Both the position numbers and the translations under genes were made by a program. 64,000 nucleotides of DNA, from the NCBI GenBank assembly GCA_016584495.1, contig WAID01000015.1, positions 62,001 to 126,000 of the forward strand, given 5' to 3'. The DNA is from Celoporthe dispersa (taxonomy: Eukaryota; Ascomycota; Sordariomycetes; Diaporthales; Cryphonectriaceae). Below are positions 22,979-31,047 of this stretch, in pieces (position 1 is the first letter of the stretch; every line of letters starts with the position of its first letter). A model generated the notes under the pieces. It was not told where the DNA came from and did no database searches. It saw nothing but the letters and a program-made list of their open reading frames with translations.

Positions 22979-25074
22979 CTACTCCTTCTCCAAAAGGGCC
23001 TGTTTCTTCTGCCGACGTATTAGTTGTGTGAGACCCTTAGTATAGAATTTGCTTTGACAACTCACCATTTCTTCCAATTTCTCCTGCCATGGAATCAAGG
23101 CGACATCACGTTAGCACATTGTAATTAGTACATCGTTGGTATTGAGCAGGGTCAGTCTCACTCTGGCTGGTTTGTGGGCGCCCTAATTACGAGATAATCG
23201 TTTGTTAAAATTCGCAAATGGAAAGGAAGTACCAGACTTGACTTACACCCGCATCCTGCTCCTCCTTCTCTTTCTCCTGTCAAATTTGTAGTTAGCTTCG
23301 TGAGCATACCTAAACAGACAACAGCCCGCGGGCTACTCACCTCACTGAGATTTTTCTTCTTCCTAATCAAAGGATTAGGCAGGGTAAGTATTCTGCCTTA
23401 CACTCGAATTTGGTGGTTCCCCATGCATATAGAGGAGACAGTACTTACGAGAGCCTTGCGGAGAAGCATCTGCGTGGCAAACGCAATCTGTCAGCAGCTG
23501 ATGGTAGTCTTAACGTGAAGTATTAGATTAAGCGAAAATAGCTAACCTCCGTAGTCTTCTTGAGCTTCTCTAGCTCGAGTTCCATGGCCTATTAACGACA
23601 AAACGTTGTTATCAGTAAACTTTTGATATGGACGAATTCGCATTCCATATGATGCATTTACTCACAGAAATTTGGGCATCGACGCCCTATACCGAAATCG
23701 AACGCATGTCAGCAACTCTTCAAGGGGGGGGGGGGGGAAGCGAGGGAAAAAAAATCAGCCTTTCAATCAGGCCCAACTGGGAACTATAACCGGGCCTCAC
23801 CTCTACCTGGGCGAGAAGATTCTGTGAAGCTTTTGTCAGTGATTTCAGCAGCGAGATGTGCACTTGCACGCTAATAAGGGGGAACTTGCGTCGCGCTTGT
23901 TCTTATGGTACTAAGACAACTGGTTAGTATGTACACAACTATTGTAAGACTTTGGCACTACAGTGCAAACTTACACCCGAGCTTCCCTTCAGAACACAGG
24001 TAATTAGTTTCTTTTCCTTCGTGGAGTTCGGATTGGAGCACTTACAGGAAGGACCGCGTGCTGGATTTCATAGATCATGAGGTTAGCTAAGAATTTCCCA
24101 GGCAACCAAACACTAGAGATAACCATTACGGGGTACCAGGGCCAGCGTATCTGCTCTTCTGCGTTAGACACGCTTCCTTCCGTCCGCGGACGGCACCAAC
24201 ATCGGCTAGGCTGATGGCCCTGACCACCACAGTGTGGGCATTTCTATTTACATGTTAGATGATAAGTTTTCTCGGAGACCTGGGACTTGCAACTTACTGG
24301 CTTGGAGGAGGTGGGGGAGCAGGAGACGGGGGTCGCAGTGGTGGCTACCGCCATACCCATTAATCAGTATCGATGTTACACCTTATCATGCACCGTGTCA
24401 TAGGTGTATGTATCGAAGTGTTCATCTTACTCTTGGCGACACGGTTTTTCTCTATAAGAATGAACGTATTAGTATTATAGTATCCAGAAGTCCGAAAAGC
24501 CGGTCACGCGGCGACCTGGAGAAACACACGGTTATGCTTGGGCTGATCTGTCGTGCCATGCAGGTCAGCGATATGCTCTACAAACCAGAAGAAAGTATCA
24601 GGGCTTACAGGAGCGCTTCTTTGATGCCTCCTTGGTATCTTTTCACATATTAGCCCCCTCATCAGAAACTACTGCGGCCCCCATAACCTAGGGCTTGGTC
24701 GCAGAGGTGCTCACGGTGAGGTGGTGCCACTGTGCAAGATGTCAGATACCTCGATTCTAGGACTCTTTCACCAAGCGAGCGCTTACTTGTCAATGTGTTT
24801 GTGTCTGTCTGTATAGGAACATTTGTCAGCTGATACTTATTCTGCAGAGATCATCGCAGTCAAGGTGCCAATGGACGGAGTCCAAAAAATGTGCAGTGGA
24901 GACCGAGACCGAAACCACTATACTTACAATGCGTGATTGACTTTAGTATGGGCCTCTTCGCAAGCGCAAGCACAAAGTCAGTATTCATGTATCCCAAGCA
25001 TATGCAAGCAGTAGGGTACATACGAATTTGTCGTGATTGTTGAAGAGGATGAAGTAAACATGGGCGGGACTCAT
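22979..25074 (-). CDS. 20-exon microexon gene, zinc knuckle plus coiled coil
   Basis: Not a recognised family. Exons on the minus strand, 5' to 3': 25074-25024, 24955-24928, 24808-24787, 24729-24715, 24630-24609, 24449-24431, 24344-24298, 24243-24130, 24060-24046, 23986-23975, 23910-23890, 23821-23801, 23686-23666, 23588-23547, 23487-23449, 23358-23341, 23276-23247, 23182-23162, 23083-23066, 23008-22979. They total 606 nt (201 codons plus TAG) against 1,490 nt of intron. The first exon starts at an ATG and encodes a hydrophobic stretch. Exon 8 encodes a C-x2-C-x4-H-x4-C zinc knuckle (Cys-Pro-His-Cys to Arg-Cys). Exons 11-20 encode a charged, Leu-spaced helix ending in LLEKE. Eighteen introns are GT-AG and one, after exon 11, is GC-AG. 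The last 13 introns are all phase 0. Exons 2, 5, 6, 10 and 16 have alternative acceptors, so their ends are the least certain. A nucleic-acid-binding role is only suggested by the knuckle. Confidence 0.6.
23724..23737. repeat. G14 run inside an intron
   Basis: Fourteen G on the plus strand (C14 in the transcript) inside the intron between exons 12 and 13 of the microexon gene. In the transcript it lies about 40 nt upstream of the acceptor, where it extends the polypyrimidine tract. Confidence 0.9.
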
Positions 25075-25113
25075 ATCAGAGATGTATGACTTTACGCCAA
25101 TTTCGACCGAAGA

Positions 25114-25255
25114 GGGAAGGGACTATGGTGGGCCCTGCTGCTAAGTTTTCGGTGCCTGAAAGTACGCAATATAAGACCAAGAAAGGGAAGGGACTATGGT
25201 GGTCCCTGCTTCTAAGTTTTCGGTGCTTGAAATTACGCAATACAAGACTAACAAA
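25114..25255. repeat. 71-bp tandem duplication
   Basis: Two diverged copies with a 71-bp period, seen by the GGGAAGGGACTATGG word at 25114 and 25185. The duplication lies just upstream of the microexon gene's ATG, where its promoter should be. Confidence 0.8.
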
Positions 25256-25406
25256 GGCAAGGAACCGAGATGGCACCTGCCGCTGTACGGACGGAATGAC
25301 ATGGCTACGACATGCACGAATTACTGGGGTTGGAAATACAGAAGGCGGATCGATGTTTAGGAGGCAAAAGTTGGCAGTAAGTTTACGAACAGCGGACTGG
25401 GACACA

Positions 25407-25532
25407 TGTGGGCGGGAAAAACTAGCATTACTAGTAAAAAAACCTCAACCTAATACAAAATGTAACGACAGATGTGGGCGGGAAAAACCAGTATTACTAG
25501 TAAAAAAACCTCAACCCAATACAAAATGTAAC
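25407..25532. repeat. 65-bp tandem duplication
   Basis: Two near-identical copies with a 65-bp period, starting at the ATGTGGGCGGGAAAAAC word at 25407 and 25472. The second copy runs directly into the minisatellite. Confidence 0.85.
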
Positions 25533-25874
25533 GATGGCCGTACACGAAGGTATCGGTCCATTCAGACAGATGGCCGTACACAAAGGTATCGGTCCATTCA
25601 GACAACAGATGGCCGTACACAAAGGTATCGGTCCATTCAGACAGATGGCCGTACACAAAGGTATCGGTCCATTGAGACAACAGATGGCCGTACACAAAGG
25701 TATCGGTCCATTCAGACAGATGGCCGTACACAAAGGTATCGGTCCATTGAGACAACAGATGGCCGTACACAAAGGTATCGGTCCATTGAGACAACAGATG
25801 GCCGTACACAAAGGTATCGGTCCATTGAGACAACAGATGGCCGTACACAAAGGTATCGGTCCATTCAGACAATA
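25533..25874. repeat. 36/39-bp minisatellite, nine units
   Basis: Units begin with GATGGCCGTACAC at 25533, 25569, 25608, 25644, 25683, 25719, 25758, 25797 and 25836. Unit lengths run 36, 39, 36, 39, 36, 39, 39, 39, 39. The 39-bp form has an extra triplet at its end and mostly GAG for CAG near it. Because both lengths are multiples of three and the unit lacks stops, four frames (two on each strand) stay open through the array. The long frames across it are therefore not evidence of a gene. Confidence 0.95.
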
Positions 25875-26150
25875 GATGGTCTACCGTGGACGGCTGTACA
25901 CAAAGGTATCAGTCCAGTCCTGTAGCCGTTTTCAATTCTGGTGGCCGGGACTCGGTCCACCAAGACAATATATGGTCTACCGTGGACGGCCGTACACAAA
26001 GGTATCAGTCCAATCCTGTAGCCGTTTTCAATTCTTGTGGCCGGGACTCGGTCCACAATAGATGGTCTACCATGGACGGCCGTACACAAAGGTATCAGTC
26101 CAGTCCTGTAGCCATGGTCAATTCTTGTGGCCGGGACTCGGTCCAACTGA
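25875..26150. repeat. higher-order 90-96 bp repeat, three units
   Basis: Three larger units begin with ATGGTCTACC at 25876, 25972 and 26062. Each keeps the GTACACAAAGGTATC core of the minisatellite but adds a longer insert (GTAGCC, then GGCCGGGACTCGGTCCA). They look like an older or amplified relative of the short units. Confidence 0.85.
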
Positions 26151-26241
26151 ATCGCCAAAATGTTCCCTGGCAGCTTTTTGTCTGTAGAGACACAGCTCTC
26201 ATGACTGCTTGCCAGTCCAGTCGGTTGTTGCTGTCCTGTTC

Positions 26242-26982
26242 TTACAGGATGAAGCCAATGCTTCCTTGCGCAACCCATTCGCAAACCGATGTGAACCAAC
26301 CCGATATTTCGGATGCAACAGCTGTTGCTGTGTTCCCCAAACACTCGCCCAAAGTCTTGGTGGCCTCCCAGATGCAGTTGCCCATGGGTTTGCCAATCCT
26401 GTCCAGTGTCCACTTGGGAGAAGCCCAGATGCAGTTGCCCATGGGTTTGCCAACCCTGTCCAGTGTCCACTTGAGAGAAGCCCAGATGCCACCAGCAACC
26501 TTCATTAAGAAGTGTGAGGTCAGCCGAGTCTTCAAAAGGAGAAAAAGGTTCGATAGACCAAAAAAAACTCCGAGGACAATTCCAAATATGAAACTTGTGC
26601 TGGACTCGCGGCGGTCGCTGATGAAGAGCATGACGATAGCCGCCATGGGAGTTTCGAAGCTGACGTAGGGCAGCCAAATGGCAGTCAGAATCAGGAGCTT
26701 GCTTCTCATGTGTTCGCTGTTGTCGGGCGGTTGGGCGGCTGGAGGGCTGTCTTCCTCGTAAAAGACCTGTAGCAGTGCGTAAGTGAAAAACAACGAAATC
26801 ACACTGCTGGTAACAGAAGAACCCAAAAGGACATTGACCAAGGTGGTCGCCAGGTCTTTGCCAACCTCGCTCGGCCCAAGGAGAAACAAGGCGCCGGCTG
26901 AGGTCAGGAGCGTAATGACAATGGGGATCACGCTGTTGAGGAAGTTAGCTTGCTTCTCTGTCAGCAGAGGGAACGCAGCCAT
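26242..26982 (-). CDS. four-helix membrane protein, unknown
   Basis: A single open frame of 246 residues. Four hydrophobic helices are visible near residues 13-35, 46-77, 95-120 and 130-152. A soluble tail follows, with a 19-residue segment (IWASxKWTLDRxGKPMGNC) present twice in tandem and a third start (IWEA). The duplication is a 57-bp DNA repeat. I do not recognise the family. The 3' end abuts the repeat stack. A spliced form with a different C-terminus reaching into the repeats is possible, since another minus frame stays open to 25865. The window shows no functional partner. Confidence 0.5.
   Translation of the reverse strand: MAAFPLLTEKQANFLNSVIPIVITLLTSAGALFLLGPSEVGKDLATTLVNVLLGSSVTSSVISLFFTYALLQVFYEEDSPPAAQPPDNSEHMRSKLLILTAIWLPYVSFETPMAAIVMLFISDRRESSTSFIFGIVLGVFFGLSNLFLLLKTRLTSHFLMKVAGGIWASLKWTLDRVGKPMGNCIWASPKWTLDRIGKPMGNCIWEATKTLGECLGNTATAVASEISGWFTSVCEWVAQGSIGFIL
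26371..26484. repeat. 57-bp tandem duplication inside a gene
   Basis: The GATGCAGTTGCCCATGGG word occurs at 26371 and 26428, a 57-bp period, with a third partial copy starting at 26485. It encodes the duplicated 19-residue segment of the membrane protein. Confidence 0.9.
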
Positions 26983-29574
26983 GTTGACAAAGGTGGCACT
27001 TGTCGCGAAAGGTTTGAGCGAAATGCCGAGAATGGTTTCAAAAGAAACGTTTTGAATGTTGTGAAGCAGCTGTTTTCAAAAGAAAAAGTTTGAGAGTGCA
27101 GAAGCAGTTGTTGTCAAATGTGTCTCGTTCGATGTTGTGCGGGTGGTTGAGGGAGGAAGAGAGAAGAGTTTGGGTTTGGTTTCTGGGCGCGTTGACTTGT
27201 TTTTCTCTTGTTGACAGTCCGTGCTCAAGTACTTCCATTCGCTCCTTCCAAATGATTATCGTGAGAAGGAACGACCCATCTTGGCTAGAGTTGGCGTCAC
27301 TAAGTTATGGCTCTGAAGGCAAGACCAGAACGGGGAAGGAGGCAACAGGCCTCGATGCCTGCCTGCGAACCTCCTTCTGAAATTCTTGAAAATCACAAAA
27401 ACACGGCACCTTCCTCTAATGAATCTCAATTGTATGCTATATATCAGAACGATGCCATGCAACATCCAGAATGTATGTGCCCTATCTAAGCTATTTCTGA
27501 AGATAGGAAAGAAGACAATAAGGATATAAACTATTCTGAAGAAGGTAAGCTAGAACAGAGATCGAACTAGAAATAGAAAGATAAATAGAAGTATAGAGCT
27601 CTTTGTTAGAGATAAGATAAAAGTAACACTCGGAGGAAGTTAATAATACAGCTAGGGATGAGGATAGATAGCTAGCAGGCTTCATTAATTGCAGCCTTAA
27701 TTACTTTTGGGCCCATGCCCCAAATTGTAGATCGATTCCGTGTGACACTAGAAGTATACCTCTCACTTGCAGCAGTCAGGCACTACACTGAAGGAAGAGC
27801 CCAGGAGCGTCTTCAAATCCGTGATGTCTGTTGATTTGAAGATAGCCACCGCTGTTATGCCTTAGCAAGTGCTGCACAAAATCCTTGGTAGCACGTGCCA
27901 CAGCAGTCAAAGGATATGATTGCCGATCTTTCTACTGCTGCTCATTTGAAAATTCAGTGGCTGAGACCAAACCATTCTACTTTGAGGGAGTCAATTATGA
28001 GCATAGATTGAAATTTATCAACTCGGATCGGTACGAGACGTGAAGCTTGACGGACGCCATCTCATTCACAAACCTGTTCTCGGCGAAGAACGCGAAGAAA
28101 CGTGCTGTTCGCCGTCAAAAGAATGGCTATCATGTATTTATCTTATCTCGGTATTGGTGTCATTATGTAGGAGCCATGTATTGACAACTGTTTTACTACC
28201 TTCGTATCCCGGCTGCACGAACCTCGAGCAGTCAGAAGACATAAAGCTACATATGTGTCGAGCTATGCATTCGACGTGATCAGCGAAGTTACCAGGGCTT
28301 ATTCAGCCCGTGAATTGCTTCATTATCCGCCGGAACGATTCGATAACTATATGCTCGTAATAAAACATTCATTGGTCACACCATGTCCTTAATTAACCCC
28401 GCATTCCTAAAAGCATCCTCCACGACGGCTTCGCCGGCATCCTCACTGCCTACCCCGTCGTCAAGATCATGCATGTCATGCCTGTCCATGTGACCAGCAT
28501 GGTCGCTTTTGGCCTCGACCCCCGTCCTCTTCCTCCCAGGGCCTCCCTCATATCTCAACATGTGATTGTGCCGACTAGCTATTAGCACGGCGGGGGGTCT
28601 ACTGGATACTAGGCAGAGTCTCATGACGGCGGCTATGACGAGTATATGTTGGATGGCCCATAACACTAGTCTGTGTCTGTTTATCCAGGACTGTTTTCTT
28701 GCTGTAGTCGTGTGAATCGTCTTAAGTGTGCTAACCCTTATAGCCTTTTCAAGCCTCTCTAATATTGCATATCCGTCCCAATGTCTTGATCCCACGGTAA
28801 GTCTGCGCTCCGGCCTTGCTCTGGCTCTTCGTTGCAGATGAGGCCATCATCGCGCTCGCTCCGCAGCAGCGAAGTGGAGCACCACCCAGATGTTCGGTCA
28901 CTTCACTCTGGATCTCTAAGCCGAAGCACCATTCTTGAAACAAATATGTGTGCGTTGACGATGTGTAACTGTCCAGAAATGGGGACAAAGGGCCGAGCTG
29001 CAAGCGGCCGAGCTGCAAGCCTGTAGCACGGTCGCATGGGCACAGCAGCTGCAGGCTTATGGGCGTGCTAATTCCGTGGTTCTGCCCTAGTTGCCGTGCT
29101 ACGCGCAATAAACAAACACCATTCTACTTTACAGGGTTCCTTGGGGGCGCTAGAGACAAAGAGTGGTACTGATGCTCATCCCCGCCCATCCCCGTGCGAA
29201 AAAGTCAGAACTTACAGGCATTTACGTTGACATAACTTCAGAATGTATGCTCGTCTGTTCCTATCCGAGTTTGACTCGAAAATTAGTTCTTGTACTTCGC
29301 AGGCAGGGTACAAGACTCGCTAACGCTGAACTGATCACATGCAGAGTACTTTTGGCATATGAAGCTTATTATAAAGAAGAGTAGAAAGACGACTTCAGCG
29401 TCTATGTTCGTGCTATTCTGACACTCATTCAAAACTGTGTTGGGAATTGAATCCTATTCAGCGCCTTTAACATCTGGACTCAGAATTATTATTTTTTTCC
29501 AGCCTTGACATTCGCCACCATCTTAAACCGGACACGTTGAAGCAGCCACCCGTGGACCTCTCCTGCCAATCAGG
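26983..29574. other. gene-poor stretch
   Basis: About 2.6 kb without a firm gene. The part at 27460-27700 is A-rich and purine-rich, like decayed intergenic DNA. A weak minus-strand frame at 28376-28795 is listed separately. A 16-bp duplication (GCCGAGCTGCAAGC word) lies near 28993-29022. Confidence 0.4.
28376..28795 (-). CDS. possible 3' exon of a membrane protein
   Basis: A 139-codon open frame with one hydrophobic helix (LVLWAIQHILVIAAV) and an acidic, Asp/His-rich tail. The composition looks coding. No upstream exon, start or family could be fixed, so it may be a fragment or chance. Confidence 0.22.
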   Translation of the reverse strand: MGSRHWDGYAILERLEKAIRVSTLKTIHTTTARKQSWINRHRLVLWAIQHILVIAAVMRLCLVSSRPPAVLIASRHNHMLRYEGGPGRKRTGVEAKSDHAGHMDRHDMHDLDDGVGSEDAGEAVVEDAFRNAGLIKDMV

Positions 29575-30572
29575 ATGGCCCTATGGCTTGATCGCGCAAA
29601 CCATGCGCACAAAGTCAATGCTTATGTCAACTCACGTCGCCCGCGGCCTACAGTCTCTGTTTTCTCCCGAGAGGGAACGGAGGGCGACAGTGACCACTCC
29701 ATCTATGTCTCTGCTTTCTCCCGAGAGGCAACGGGGGCGACAGTGACCACTCCATCCATCCGGAGTGGAAAGCAGCTTTGGATCAATACCACCAGGAATT
29801 GGATCGTCTGCGGGAGGACTGGGCTCTGGAAGTTCTTGGCCGCAGAATTCTTACAATGACCTACTTCAGAGGCAGAAACGATTACCTCGGAGAGGTACAA
29901 CGACTTGAAGCCAAGCCAAAGTATATTCCAAGGACATGCTTTCTGATAGTAGACAAAGCGATGACTTATTTGTGCGAGTACTGGGATTATCGCGTTAGGG
30001 AAAAACTGTATCCGCTACAGTGGAGTTCTCTACGACGACAGTATGAGAAGCGAAAGAAAGAAGTCGACAAGAAATATTGCAACCTTCTGGGGACCATGTC
30101 CACTAGGAGCACGAATAGACTGAAAAACGAGTAAGTTACGACTCCCTAATAGCAGGAATAAATTAAGGTGTATTTGGAAGGCCCACTGACCAGAGCTGTC
30201 ATCTACAGGTTCTTTCCGACCAACGTAGCTACCCTGTTGTTTTACTGGCAGCCATTCTATCACGGACAAAAGAATTTGTGCACGGAAGTTCAATGGTTCG
30301 CGACACCGCCTGTTCGTCGATGGGAGATGCATGTTCGCATGGTGGCAATGGATGGGTCAGTTTTCTTCCGCGCCAGGTCAGACAGAGCATCTTTTGATCT
30401 TTTGCCGGCTGTGGATTCCTGGAAAAAGTTCGGGTTCCGTGACGGTCTCCCCGAGCGGCCATTGGATACAAGAGAGGAAGACTGCCAGAAGAAAGAGGGT
30501 GCTGGGGGATTCACTGGGGATGAGAGTCTCACATGCGCTTCTGCAGCGATAATAACGATCCCAGAGTACTGA
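29575..30572 (+). CDS. unknown two-exon protein (frame broken)
   Basis: Exons 29575-30130 and 30209-30572 give about 306 residues if one base is added at the G5 run 29733-29737. Without it, the start at 29575 runs into another frame. The reason to believe the join is a 54-bp tandem duplication (29653-29760) coding an 18-residue repeat ending in GDSDHSI. The second copy reads the same peptide only with a sixth G. Downstream is a charged helical region (DQYHQELDRLRED), then a Trp/Tyr/Phe-rich globular part after the intron. I do not recognise the family. The GC content and intron look normal for the region. Confidence 0.55.
29653..29760. repeat. 54-bp tandem duplication (coding)
   Basis: Two copies of a 54-bp unit, beginning GTCTCTG at 29653 and 29707. 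They encode an 18-residue repeat in the N-terminal part of the unknown protein. The second copy is one G shorter within its G-run. Confidence 0.85.
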
Positions 30573-31047
30573 TTGGGTTTATGCTAGCAAGAGCGGTGTC
30601 ATAAGGGATATCCCGTGGTACTGGAGAAGAAACTGAGTCAGAATGCAAGTGTTCATGGCCTGGTATGGTTTATTTGACCAAAAGGGTAATTCAATACTTA
30701 GATTGACAACTGAAGAGCTATGTACAATGGTCTATCTAACGAGAATGAATGTAAGGTTGTGTATCCCGCTCTTCAGCACTGCTTGCCTGCAGAGCTCACC
30801 AGAACTCACTGGGTCCTATCTTAGCTCACCCAGGCCCACTGCCTTTCAATAAGCTCTTCTGATTGGTTGGCCTGCAGCCCTAATCCTGGGATGGGTCATA
30901 GCAATATATTTGATTCGGGATTTGTCATCCGTCTCAGCGCACGACATACGACACACCCCAAGACGCGCTCACAGACACATAACGAAGGAGAAACCGGGAT
31001 TGCTTGCGTGCAACGGATATACCTACTCACCGACGTGGCTTGAAGAT
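30573..31047. other. intergenic
   Basis: A 475-bp spacer between two plus-strand genes. No feature was recognised beyond the likely promoter of the following regulator. Confidence 0.5.

Noticed and set aside
24234..24653. 139-codon plus-strand frame
   Set aside because: It lies antisense across exons 5-7 and the start of exon 8 of the microexon gene, has no family features, and the minus strand has the better splice signals.
25450..25872. Long frames on both strands across the short repeats (for example 140 codons on minus)
   Set aside because: They arise because the repeat unit is 36/39 bp without stops; open frames occur on both strands and none has a credible start or flank.
25533..25874. 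CRISPR-like array
   Set aside because: Units are head-to-tail identical with no unique spacers, and the genome is fungal; it is a minisatellite.
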